Positions 11,731 through 22,495 of a stretch of 64,000 nucleotides of DNA are shown piece after piece. The DNA is from Microcebus murinus. Its lineage: Eukaryota > Chordata > Mammalia > Primates > Cheirogaleidae. The notes beneath the pieces were generated by a model. That model had not been told where the DNA came from. It was given only the letters and a program-made list of their open reading frames with translations, and searched no databases. The stretch lies in NCBI RefSeq assembly GCF_040939455.1, contig NC_134136.1:72906501-72970500 (forward strand), read 5' to 3'. A program made the translations under genes and the position numbers. The number at the start of each line of letters is the position of its first letter. The first letter of the stretch is position 1.

Positions 11731-11969
11731 CAGGTTGAAAATCCTTCATCCAAAATGCTTGTGTGACACCAGAAGTGTTTCAAATTTCAAAGTTTTCCAG
11801 ATTTTGAAATGTTTGCATTATACTTACCAGTTGAGCATTTCTAATCCAAACTCCAAAATCCAAAATGATCCAATGAGCATTTCCTTGGAGCCTCATGTTG
11901 ATGTTCAAAACATTTTAGATTTTTGAGCATTTTGGATTTGGTATTTTTGTATTGGGGATATTCAACCTA
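11731..11969. mobile_element. Tigger-like (Tc1/mariner) MITE
   Basis: About 239 bp with terminal inverted repeats AGGTTGAAAATCC on the left and GGATATTCAACCT on the right. The interior has the repetitive 'CCAAAATCCAAAATG' style of pogo/Tigger-derived MITEs whose ends read CAGGTTGAGTATCC. TA-rich bases flank it. It has no coding capacity. I recognise the class with fair confidence but not the exact family. Confidence 0.7.
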
Positions 11970-12632
11970 TATTTCCTTGTTATGTCAGCTAAGACAGCCG
12001 AGAAGCAATGACGCTTGACTACAATGAGCATGTGTAGTTCTCAGATCTTGGTTTTTAATCCCATTCTTTAATGAAAAGAACCAGGGATTGTTGGAGAAAT
12101 ATCTGACTATGGGACTGGGGCAGGAAACATATAAGATGAGGTTGGATAATCTTATACTAGCAGAAAGTAATTAATTGCTAAGAAAAAAAAACTATGAAGA
12201 ATAAGATATGACAAATGGACTATAAGAGCTCCCATTCACCAAAGATAGAAAAAAATTTGAGCCACAAAATAGAGCATCATTGAACTATACTCAAATGCAA
12301 AATATATGTGGATAAAGCCATAGTAATTTAAAATATACAATTGAATAAAAAATTAATGAAGTAGAATAGACAAATATCCTGTGAATAATCATTCCAAATA
12401 ATTTATGTAGACACTCTGTTCTATAGGAGATATGACATAACTTCCCACCCCTTAAGTGTGGGGTCTGCATAGTGACTTTCTTCCAGAATACAGTATAAAA
12501 ATGAGGGAGACTAATTTTATAGTGAAGAAATCTGAAAAATACAACCTCAGCCAGGTAATCAAAGTCAACATCAACAGTGATAAGTCATGTTGATAGTTTG
12601 TACCCTTGCTATGATGTGTTAAGAATGGCATT
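11970..12632 (+). repeat. Ancient L1M-like 3'UTR, piece 1 of 3
   Basis: From about 12050, and clearly by 12420, this resembles the non-coding 3' end of ancient mammalian L1M elements (CATAACTTCCCACCCCTTAAG, then GATAAGTCATGTTGATAG). The same repeat continues at 14091 and again at 20150, so the three pieces are one element split by later insertions. The first 80 bases hold nothing I recognise. Confidence 0.55.
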
Positions 12633-14090
12633 TGTCTTAGTTTGAGCTGGTATAACAAAATACCACAGACTGGGTGGCTTATAAACAATAGAAATTTATT
12701 TCTCACAGTTCTTGAGGCTGGAAGTCTGAGATCAGGTTGCCAGCATGGCTGAATCCTGGTGAGAGCCCTCTTCTAGGTTACAGATGGCCAACTTCTTGCT
12801 TTATCTTCACATAGTAGAAAGTGGGCTAGGGAGCTGGCTGGGTTATCTTTTATAAGTGCACTGATCCAATTCATAAGGATTATGACCTCATAAACTAATT
12901 ACTTCTCGAACTCCCACTCTTAATACTATCACATTGGGCTTAGAATTTAAATATATGATTTTTGGGGAAACATAGTGTATAATATTCTTCCTCAATCCAA
13001 CAATTTATGTTCTTCTTACATATAAAATACATTCATTTTATTCCAACAACCTCTAGAGTCTTAACTTGTCCAGCATCAACTCTAAAGTCTAAATTCCTGT
13101 CAGATATGGGTGAGACTCATGGTATGATTCATCCTGAGCCAAAAATTCCTCTCTAGCTGTGAACCTGTGACATCAAACAATTTATGTGCTTCCAAAATAC
13201 AATGATGGGACAGGCATAGGATATAGAGTCTATCTTGTAGACATTTCCACTTGAAAATGAAGAAATAGGAAAGAATAAAGACATAATGGCTCTCAAGTGA
13301 GTCTAAAACTTAACAGAGTAAATTCAATTAAACAGTCTAAATAGTTAAGACTCAAGAATAATCCTCTTTGGCTCAATTCCCCACCCTCTAGACCCACTAG
13401 GGTTGTGGTCTCACCTCCATGGCTCTCCTGGCTGGAATCAAGCTCTGGTGGCTCCACAGGCAACAGCTCTCTGAAGGGGTTCCACCCCTGAAGCACTGGG
13501 TGGGGACATCCTGGTCTACCTGAACCAGCTTTCTGGGTTCTCTTTTATAAAAGTACTAATTCCATTCATAAGGGTACATTCTCATGAATTAATGACCTCC
13601 CAAAGACTGCACCTCCTATTGCCATCACATTTGGTGCTAAGATTTCAACAGAGGCATTTGGGCAACTGGTGAGTGGATTAACAAAATATGGTATATGTAT
13701 ACCATTGAATATTATGCAGCCATAAAAAGGATTAATGAATGCCTTTTGCAGCAATTTGGAAGAAATTGGAGACCATTATCCTAAGCACAGTATCTCAGGA
13801 ATGGAAAAGCAAACACCACATGTACTCTCTAATAAATTGGAACTAACCTATGGGCACAAAAGTACATAGGGGAAAGTAAAAGTCATTGGAAATCAAGCAG
13901 GTGGGAAGAAGAGGGAAGGGAAAGGTAAAAACCCACCTAATGGGTACAATGAACACTATCCAGATGATGGGAACATTTATAGCCCTGACTCAAGCCATGT
14001 ATGAAAAACATCTGTACCCCCTTAATATTTTGAAATAATAATAATAATAAAGAATTTGGAGGAAGATACACAAACATTCAGTCTATAACA
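12633..14090. mobile_element. LTR-like element with TG...CA ends
   Basis: The segment starts TGTCTTAG, ends TATAACA, and is bounded by GCATT (12628-12632) and GCACT (14091-14095), a plausible 5-bp TSD with one mismatch that lies exactly where the L1M 3'UTR is interrupted. Removing the L1 tail at 13645-14052 leaves about 1.05 kb. Two stretches, near 12850-12955 and 13550-13645, are homologous to each other (TTTTATAA...CATTCATAAGG). It resembles widespread mammalian retroviral-type repeats, but I cannot name the family. It has no coding capacity. Confidence 0.45.
13645..14052 (+). mobile_element. Old L1 3' end inside the LTR-like element
   Basis: The end of ORF2 (GAGTGGATTAACAAAATATGG, the CAGGAATGGAAAAGCAAAC region) and a 3'UTR ending ACATCTGTACCCCC and an AATAAT-rich tail. 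The host sequence resumes at GAATTTGGAGGAAG. It is 5'-truncated and diverged, without open frames. Confidence 0.75.
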
Positions 14091-14270
14091 GCACTTTACC
14101 TCTCTGGTCATTCTCCCCAAAACTCATAAGCCCAGTATAACCATGAAAACAAAAATCTGAAAAATACCAATAGAGAACACTGTACAGAATACATGACCTA
14201 TGATTATCAACAGTGATTATCAACAGTGTACAGAATACATGACCTATGATTACCAATTATCAATGATTAA
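14091..14270 (+). repeat. Ancient L1M-like 3'UTR, piece 2 of 3
   Basis: Continues the text broken off at 12632 (TTTACCTCTCTGGTC, CATAAGCCCAGTATAACCAT). It contains a local tandem duplication with a 46-bp period: TGTACAGAATACATGACC occurs at 14181 and again at 14227. Confidence 0.55.
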
Positions 14271-15516
14271 GGCTTCTTTCACATTTACTTTGGTCAGCTT
14301 AATAACCACATGACGAGGAGATTGCCTATTCGCATTGTGTCTCCCAGGAGTTCTGTGCACTTCTTGAATTTGGATATCCAGATTTCTAGCCAGGCCCGGC
14401 ATATTTTCCTCCAGTATGCTGTAAAATAAGTTTTCCAACCCTTGTGAATATTCCTCTTCCCCTTCTGAAATCCCAATCAATCGGAGATTTGACTTTTTTA
14501 CATAATCCCATACTTCCTGTAAGCTTTGATCTTGTCTCTTGTGTCTGTGCACCCTTTCTTCCTCTGATTTGTTTAGCATGAGGTATAATCTTCAAGCTCT
14601 GAGATTATTTCCTCAGCATGATCTATCCTGTTTTTGAGGCTTTCCACTGTATTCTTGAGTTCCTTGAATGTTTCCTTCATTGCCAGAATTTCTGCTTGGT
14701 TTCTCTGAATTACTTCTATATCTTTGGAGAATTTTTCATTCATTTCCTGGATTGTTCCTGTGGTTTCTCTCTGTTGAGATTCTATTTTCTCTTTGATTCC
14801 GTTGAGCTTTCTAACAATCCATATTTGGAATTCTTCCTCTGTTAGTTTAATCATATCATGTAAGTTGGTGTCAATTGGTGGAGAATGAGTATTTTCTTTT
14901 GGAGGTGACTTTTCTTTCTGATCTTTCGTGATTCCCGATGTTTTTCACTGGTTCTTCCTCATCTGGATACTTTGTTGAGGAACAGTGGTGCTGGAAGTCG
15001 ATTATGAGCTGCGTTCTTGGGTTCTAAAGGAATGATCCTTGGAAGAGCTGGGGAGGATGTGTTCTGGTCCTGTATTGTCTATGAGGACTTTGGGCATGTT
15101 GGGTTATCTTTGACCGGATGTCTTCACCTTCTGTCCACAGAGTTTAGTGGGTTTGGGTACCTTGCTTAGACACACAAGGGATCATTCACAGTAGTGAGAT
15201 GGAGACCAGTTTCCACCACTAGGTTGAAGCGGAAGGCACTGTGTTAAGCACTAAGTTTACTCTTTGTTTTTTTGTTCTCTGTGCTTTGTGGGAAGGAGTC
15301 AGTTATCAATATATCCCAAGATCTTTGTATTGTGCTCTAAGACTGCAAATAGGATATACTGGTATCTCAGTGTTAAGCGAATGTCTTGCCTCTCCCAAGG
15401 GTTCCTTGAGTCCTCAGGAATAGCAGCCTCCTTCGCTTCTCTGCCTTGCTAAGACAGGCTCTGCTCTCTGGGCACAAAACGCCAACAGCTGAGTGCAGCA
15501 AGAAACCACCCAGGTT
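14271..15516 (-). mobile_element. L1-T inverted 5' segment (twin-primed L1)
   Basis: Reading on the minus strand, this holds part of an L1 5'UTR (about 14860-15516) and the first two thirds of ORF1. ORF1 remnants are at 14854-14573 and 14579-14250; the first encodes an N-terminal region and coiled coil, the second the RRM up to LTKVNVKEA. The ORF1 text then continues on the plus strand from about 15517. The inverted-5'/direct-3' order is the signature of twin priming. Bases near 15435-15500 (CTCTGCCTTGC, CTCTGGGCACA) resemble part of the tandem units in the L1-H 5'UTR. Confidence 0.85.
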
Positions 15517-15850
15517 CAAACTAAATGTGAAAGAAGCAATCCTCCATACAGCAAGGCTTAAACAACAAATTACCTATAAAAGAAAGCCTATCAGACTAAC
15601 TGCAGACTTCTCATCTGAAACCTTACAAGCCAGGAGGGAGTGGGTGACTATCCTTAATCTTCTAAAACAGAACAAAGCCCAACCTAGAATTCTTTATCTG
15701 GCAAAATTAAGTTTCATCTATGAGGGTGAAATAAAATCCTCTTCAGACGAGCAATTGCTGAAGGAATATGCAAACACCAGACAAGCACTACAGGGAATTC
15801 TCAGACCTGCCTTTCACAGTGAACAGGGCAATAGACACTACTCAAAATAA
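15517..15850 (+). pseudogene. L1-T ORF1 C-terminal fragment
   Basis: Encodes the ORF1p C-terminal domain (NVKEAILHTARLKQQITYK, then LTADFSSETLQARREWV, then ARILYLAKLSFIYEGEIK-like text), which contacts RNA together with the RRM. It is open to the normal stop at 15850. The N-terminal two thirds lie inverted at 14271-14860, so no intact ORF1p can be made. Confidence 0.85.
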
Positions 15851-15889
15851 AATCCTCAAATAATTAAAGTCTAGATCTCTAACTTCATG

Positions 15890-18800
15890 TTGGCTCAAGG
15901 TCTAAGACAAAGCAACAGGACTACACCCATCAATATGAACGGAAATCTTCCTCCCATTTCAATCCTCTCAATAAACATAAATGGTTTAAACTGTCCTCTG
16001 AAGAGACATAGGCTGGCAGAGTGGATAAAATTCCACAAGCCTAGTATTTGATGTCCACAGGAAACACACCTAAACCATAAAGATGCCTCCTGGGTGAAGA
16101 TCAAGGGATGGAAAACTATCATCCAGGCAAATGGAAGACAAAAGAAAACAGGGGTTGCTATATAATTTGCAAACTACACTAGATTTAAATTAGCAAAAGT
16201 AAAAAAGGATAAATAAGGCCATTTTATAATGGTGAAAGGGAAGATCCAACAAGAAGATCTAACAAGTCATAATATTTATGCTCCCAATGCAGGAACACCC
16301 AATTACATAAAGCAAACCTTGTCGGAGCTAAATACCACCCTAAACAATACTGCCATAGTAGCAGGGGACTTCAATACACCACTAAATGAACTGGATAGAT
16401 CCTCCAAATAGAAACTAAGTAACGAAATAAGGGACCTAAACAAAGCTATTGACCATAAATTTCTGACAGATCTATACAGAACATTTCACCCAAATGAAGC
16501 TGAATTTACATTCTTCTCAGCAGCCCCTGGATCCTTCTCCAAAATTGATCACATACTAGGCCACAAAGCTGATCTCAAAAAATTCAAGAAAATAAAAATA
16601 ATACCTTGTGTCTTCTCTGACCATAGTGGTATAAAATTAGAGTTCAATTCTAACAGAAATACAAACGACATCACTAAGTCATGGAAACTAAACAATCTAC
16701 TGTTGAATAACTATTGGGTCAAAGAAGAAATTCAGAGGGAAATCAAAAATTTCTTTGAACAAAACAACAATGGAAGCACATCTTACCAAAACCTATAGAA
16801 TACAGCAAAAGCATATCTGATAGGAAAAATAAGAGCAATAAACGATCACATCCAAAAACAAAAAGATTAGACACCGACAACCTAATGAATAGATTCAAGG
16901 AATTGGAAAAAGTAGAGCAAACCAATTCCAATCCTAGCATAAAAAAAAAATATCTAAGGTTAAAGCTCAACTAAATGAAATGGAGAATAAGAGAATTATA
17001 TGGAAGATCAACAAAACCAGAAACTGGTTTTTTGAAAAGATCAACAAAATTGACAGCCCTCTGGCTAGGCTGACAAGAACTCAAAGGGAAAGGACTCCAA
17101 TAACCTCAATAATGAATGAAAAAGGAGAGATCACAACAGACTCCACAGAAATAAAACACATTATGATCAACTACTATAGAAATCTATATGCCCCAAAACT
17201 ACAGAATGAAGACAAAACAGACAGATTCCAGGACTCACACAACCTCCCTAAGTTCACCCAGGAGGAAACTGAGCTCTTGAACAGACACACCACAAGCTGA
17301 GAAATTGAAGCAGTAACTAAAAACCTCCCCAAACGGAAAAGTCCAGGGCCAGATGGCTACATTCCAGAGTTATACCAAGCATTCAGAGATGAACTCAGAC
17401 CTATACTACAGAAACTATTCCACACTATTGAGAAGGATGGTATTCATCCTAACTCATTCTATGAAGCCAATATCACCTTGATACCAAATCCAGGAAAGGA
17501 TAAAACAAAAAAAGAAAAGAAAATTACAGACCAATATCCCTCATGAATATAGAGGCAAAAATCCTAAATAAAATTTTAGCAAATAGAATTCAGCAGCACA
17601 TAAAAAAAATAATTGACTGTAACCAAGTCGGGTTTATTCCTGGCATGCAAGTCTGGTTCAACATATGCAAGTCTATAAATGCAATACACTTTATAAATAA
17701 AATCAAGAACAAAGACCATATGATTCTGTCAATAGATGAAGAAAAAGCATTTGACAAAGTCCAACACACTTTTATGATAAAAACTCTTAACAAAATAGGC
17801 ATAGATGGCCCATACCTTAAACTTATCAAACTCATTTATGACAAACCAACAGCTAATATCATTATAAATGGGGAAAAATTGAAATCATTCCCTCTTTGAA
17901 CCTGAATTAGACAAGGATGACCACTTTCTCCCCTCCTATTCAACATAGTGCTTGAAGTCCTAGCTATAGCAATCAGGCATAAGAGGGGTATTAAGGGCAT
18001 CCAAGTCGGGGCAGATGAGATCAAACTCTTACTCTTCGCTGACGATATGATATTATATTTAGAAAACCCCATGGACTCATCCAAGACTCCTAGATTTGAT
18101 AAATGAATTTGATAAAGTTTCAGGGTATAACATCAATATACACAAATCAGAAGCATTCATATATGCCAAGAACCATCAACCAGAAACTCAAATAAAAAAC
18201 ACAATACCCATTAATAGAGCCCCAAAGAAAATTAAATACCTAGAAGTATACTTAATGAGAGATATGAAAGATTTATACAAGGAGAACTATGAAACACTAA
18301 AAAAAGAAGTTGCAGATGATTTAAACAGATGGAAAAATCTACCATGTTCATGGCTTGGTAGAATCATATTGTTAAAATGTCAATATTACATAAGGTGATC
18401 TACAGAATCAATGCAATCCCCATAAAAATACCACCAGCATTCTTAACAGATCTAGAAAAAATAATTCTTCACTTCGTATGGAACCAGAGAAAACCACGTA
18501 TAGCCAAAGCAATCTTAAGTTAAAAAAAAAAAAAAAAAAAACAACAGGAAGGCATTAGTCTTCCTGACTTCAAACTGTACTATAAATCAACAATAGTTAA
18601 ATCTGCCTGGTACTAGCTCAAGAACAGAAGCATCTATATCTGGAATATATCTGAAATTCCAGAGATCAAACCATCTGTATACGGTAACCTAATCTTTGAT
18701 AAAGCAGACAAAAATATACTTTGGGGAAAAGATTCTCTCTTCAATAAATGGTGCTGGGAAAACTGGTTATCAACATGCAGAAGAGCGAATCAGGATCCCA

Positions 18801-19779
18801 ACCTCTCACCTCTCACAAAAATTCACTCAAGATGGATAACAGACCTAAACTTAAGGCATGAAACTTTAAGAATCCTAGAAGAAGATGTTGGGAAAACCCT
18901 ATCAGATATTGGTCTAGGCAAAGAATTTATGAGGAAGAACCCCTAGGCAATCACTGCCACATCAAAAATAAACAAATGGAATCTGATCAAATTAAAAAGT
19001 TTCTGCACTGCCAAGGAAACTAGCATTAGAGCAAATAGACAACCCACAGAGTGGGAGAAAATATTCGCTCTCTACACTTCTGATAAAGGTCTAATAACAA
19101 GAATCTATCTAGAACTTAAGATAATAAACAAGAAAAAAAATCAAACAACCCCATGAAGAAATGGGCAATGGACACGAACAGAAACTTCTCCAAAGTAGAG
19201 AGAATGATGGCCTGCAAACATATAAAAAAATGTTCAACATCTCTAATCATTAGATAAACGCAAATCAAAACCACAATGAAACACCACCTAACCCCAGTGA
19301 GAATGGCCTGAATCAAGAAATCCCAAAACAACAAATTCTGGCGAGGATGCGGAAAGACAGGAACACTTTTACACTGCTGGTGGGACTGCAAATTAGTGCA
19401 ACCTTTGTGGAAAAGAATTTGGAGATACCTCAAACACCTAGAAATAGAACTACCATTCGACCCAGCAATAGCATTGTTGGGCATCTACCCAAAAGAACAT
19501 ATGTCTCTCTATTATAAAGACATCTGCACCTGAATGTTTATGGCAACACAATTCACTATTGCACGGTCATGGAAACTACCCAAGTGCACGTCAATTAATG
19601 AGTGGATAACTAAAATGTGGTATATGCTCACAATAGAATATTACTCAATCCTAAAAAACAATAGTGAGCTAGCACCGTTTGTGCTATCCTGGATTAAGCT
19701 TAAGCCCGTAATACAAAGGGAGACGACACAAGATCTGCAAAATCAGCTACACATCTACTCTCCATCAAATTGGTACTGA
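15890..19779 (+). pseudogene. L1-T ORF2, heavily decayed
   Basis: Contains the whole ORF2 plan: endonuclease start near 15965 ([20 protein letters not shown]), GDFNTPL near 16365, [10 protein letters not shown] near 16620, the RT motif near 18035 ([12 protein letters not shown], still readable), [10 protein letters not shown] near 18745 and a C-terminus ending YSPSNWY at 19779. Open pieces are at 16229-16411, 16980-17300, 17543-17899, 18096-18398 and 19534-19779. Many stops and indels lie between them, and an A run replaces sequence near 18522-18541. Non-functional. Confidence 0.88.
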
Positions 19780-20149
19780 CAGACTGAAACTATGGTGCTC
19801 AAAGAATGGTAGTGTTCAACAGGGATTTGAGGGAGGAGACCCACATCTTAAGCATGTGGTGAGCATTGTGGGGGGAGGGAAGGGATTACCTCTATCCCTT
19901 TTTAGGAAGAGGCAAAGATATACACTGTAACCAAAATGTCTAAAAAATATATATCTATTATTGGGAGGTGGACAGGTGGAAGGGGGGGGGAGGGGTAGAG
20001 TATGCACTTACATGGTGGGTGCAGTGTGCACCACTTGGAGGCTGAGCATGCTTGAAGCTCTGGTATAACGGGGTTGAGAGTGGGGGCCGGGGCAACATAT
20101 GTAACCCTAACAATATTTGTACCCCCATAATATGAGGCAATAAAAAAAA

Positions 20150-20480
20150 TACTGTTAAGGCTATCAGAAACAAGGAAATTACTATAAATGGTCATAGCCA
20201 AGAGGAGTCTAAGTAGGCATAACCAGTAAATGCAATCTCCTATCCTTGATAGGATCCTGGAATACAGAAAAATATCTTAAAGAAAAACTACAGAAATCAG
20301 AATAAAGCATTAACTTTAATATGTATATAGTTCATTAATTGTAACAAATGTTTGGTACAAATATAAGATGTTACAAGGGAAACTGGGTGTGGAGTATATG
20401 GGAACTCTCTGCATTTACATTCTCTGTAGTTTTTCTGAAAATCTGTTCTAAAAATTCATTTTTATAAAAAGGTAAAGCAA
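20150..20480 (+). repeat. Ancient L1M-like 3'UTR, piece 3 of 3
   Basis: Continues the text interrupted at 14270: AGGCTATCAGAAACAAGG, GATAGGATCCTGGAATACAG, GGGAAACTGGGTGTGGAG and a final TTCTAAAAATTCATTTTTATA. This is typical of the non-coding 3' end of old L1M elements. From about 20481 to 20581 I see nothing recognisable. Confidence 0.6.
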
Positions 20481-20581
20481 AATAAGGGTCACTGGGAACA
20501 AGGAAGGGGATGAGAGGGGTGGGATACAATATGAAATGGTGTAACCAGGGTAGGCATGATTTGATCAAAGGTTTAAAGGAG

Positions 20582-20632
20582 TGTGGTAGTCAGAATTCTA
20601 AAATAGGTCCCCACCATTCTCACCAGGCACTT
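20582..20632 (+). repeat. MLT1-like LTR, piece 1 of 3
   Basis: Starts TGTGGTAGTCAGAATTCTAA, a typical start of an ancient mammalian MaLR (MLT1-type) LTR. It is interrupted after about 50 bases by a minus-strand L1 tail. Confidence 0.5.
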
Positions 20633-20912
20633 TTTTTTATTTCAGCATATTATGGGCATACAAATGTTAAGGTTATGTATATTGGCAATGCCCCCATCCC
20701 CTCTCGAGTAAGAGCTTCAGGCGTGTCCATCCCCTAATTGTTGCACATCTTACTCATTGTGTTTGTATACACCCATCCTCTCCTCCCCACCCCCACCCTC
20801 CGGACACCTGATAAATGTTACTCCTATATGTCCACTTAGGTGTGGATCAGTTAACACCAATTAGCTGGTGAGTACATGTGGTGCTTGTTTTTCCATTCTT
20901 GGGATACTATCA
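20633..20912 (-). mobile_element. L1 3' end, minus strand
   Basis: On the minus strand this is the last part of ORF2 (AAGAATGGAAAAACAAGC...), the 3'UTR and the A tail (T-rich at 20632-20645). It is 5'-truncated. The host LTR text resumes at about 20913. No convincing TSD beyond TCACCA-like bases on both sides. Confidence 0.85.
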
Positions 20913-21113
20913 CCACTCACGCTTAATCGGGGTGAAGAGCATGAGACCAGGATTGATGGCACTCCTGTGATTAGCTTGTTATGTGGAAAAGGTAAAGGGA
21001 CTCTGCAGATGTCATTAAGGTACCAAATCAGCTTGACTTTAAGGTAATTAAAAGAAAAATCATCCTTAGTGAGCCTGATCAAATCAGGTGAGGGAGCCCT
21101 TTTAAAAAATCAT
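20913..21113 (+). repeat. MLT1-like LTR, piece 2 of 3
   Basis: Contains GAAGAGCATGAGACCAGG, then GCAGATGTCATTAAGG, then CTGATCAAATCAGGTGAG, all familiar from MaLR LTRs. It ends in TTTTAAAAAATCAT, the 5' TSD copy of L1-C. Confidence 0.55.
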
Positions 21114-21116
21114 ATA

Positions 21117-22495
21117 GGGGGCGGAGAAAGATGGCAGACGAATAACACCGCCAGACAGAGGGACTCTGCAGAAAAGACAGATTCTAGCAGAAACTAGAGG
21201 AAAGAAGCAAGAAGACGAGCATACAGCGGACAAGGGCCGGAAGGAGGGGTACCTGAGACCCCGGGAGACTCCACGGGAGGAGGCTGCAGAGGAGAACTGG
21301 AGGCTGAGACCAACGGAGCAGCCCGGAGACCAGCGGCAAGGGTAGGTGGAATTGCTGTTTCCCCTCCCCTGCATTCGGGACTGCTGGTGGGCTCCCCAGC
21401 GGGTGGAGAGACCTGCGGACACCAGCCCAGAGACTGCCGCCGCCTGCCAACGGTGAGCCTGTAGCAGACGTGGCACCAGGTTCCCAACTTCCTCCGGGCA
21501 CCTCCGTGTGCACGGACCCGAGCCGCGCGCAAGGCGCCATATTGCCTCCCCCTCCCCTCCGCTGAACCTACCCGCAGTTGCCCAGAGAGACAATACAGCC
21601 ACCAGCCGGAGGCACCTCCAGGGAACGGGACCTTCCCGTTTGGGACCCCGCCCGCCCTCCAAGGTGCTGCTGGCACCATGTTCCCAGGAAAACGGTGCCG
21701 ACTCAGAGGCTGAGAGCCGTAGACCCAGCTTGGGCTCCCTGTGGGTGAATTAGAACCGGAAATCCTCTCCCTGGTGTGAATACAGTTTGAACTCTGGGAC
21801 CCAGAGGTCAGACATGCAGACGAGATCCCCTGCACCGAGGGCCAGCATTGCCCGGGGCACAGAAGGGTTATACGTGAACAGCCTATTGAGGTCTGTGTGC
21901 CTCCAGGGGCGGATCGGAGTCCTAGAGGGCAACCCTCCTCCCAGGAGGAGGCCGAGCGCCCAACCCAGGTGGCATTCCTGTGCAGGGAACCTCCCCGCCG
22001 GCATCACAGTCCGGGGAGGCCTGGTGGCTTGTGGTCTGGCCAGCTGGCAGAGGCCCGGAGTAGCTGTGGAGTTGGGGAGGGTGGAAAGAAGCCAGGCCTG
22101 CTGCAGACTGCAGGTCTCAAACCGCCCCACCCCCACACCCAGACTTTCTGGCTGAGCAGGACCATTCCAGCCCCGCCCTGACAGCTTTCCTCAGAAGCAG
22201 AGAACAGAACTTTGACCCCTGCTAACGGCCTGAGGGCAGGCTTACCCAACCCAGCTCCGCCCAGAACGAGAGCTGATAACAGGACTCAAAATCAACACCA
22301 TAGCCTGTTCCTCCAAGCAAACGCCACCTACTGACAGGGACGGCATCTTGCACAGCCTTTCTACGGCACCCACTGACTCAATATACAGGGAGTGGTCCAA
22401 TTTCACCCACAGGCACCACCTAACGCCTCAGAAACTAAACAAGGTGTGTGAATACCCTAACAATAACCTAAGGAAAGAAACAAAAACTGATCGAC
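21117..22495 (+). promoter_or_regulatory. L1-C 5'UTR (non-tandem type)
   Basis: A GC- and CpG-rich 5'UTR with no tandem units. Near the start (21128-21135) AAGATGGC fits the YY1-binding core that positions transcription in primate L1s. Its middle part, near 21350-21430 (CCCCTCCCCTGCATTCGGGAC, AGAGACCTGCGGACACCAG), is related to the ORF1-proximal leader of L1-H and L1-D. Some 900 bp between that module and the ORF1 leader are absent from those elements. L1-F has the same 5'UTR type plus about 39 bp near 46811-46850 that L1-C lacks. Several open frames on both strands here look like chance frames in GC-rich DNA. Confidence 0.8.

Larger units (their letters stand above)
15517..20149 (+). mobile_element. 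L1-T direct segment (twin-primed L1)
   Basis: Direct portion of the twin-primed L1: the C-terminal third of ORF1, all of a decayed ORF2, a long 3'UTR and a short A tail. The 14 bases AATGTGAAAGAAGC occur both here (15523 onward) and, inverted, at the outer edge of the other segment (14272 onward), so the two segments overlap slightly. Intermediate divergence puts it older than L1-A, C, D, F and H but younger than L1-B. The 3'UTR ends ATATTTGTACCCCCATAATATGAGG. The minus-strand fragment at 41873-42171 has the same type of 3'UTR. Confidence 0.88.

Noticed and set aside
21102..22249. Several overlapping proline/arginine-rich open frames on both strands
   Set aside because: They lie in the GC-rich L1-C 5'UTR and are expected by chance; the same applies to 46359-47455 in L1-F and 60457-62382 in L1-H.
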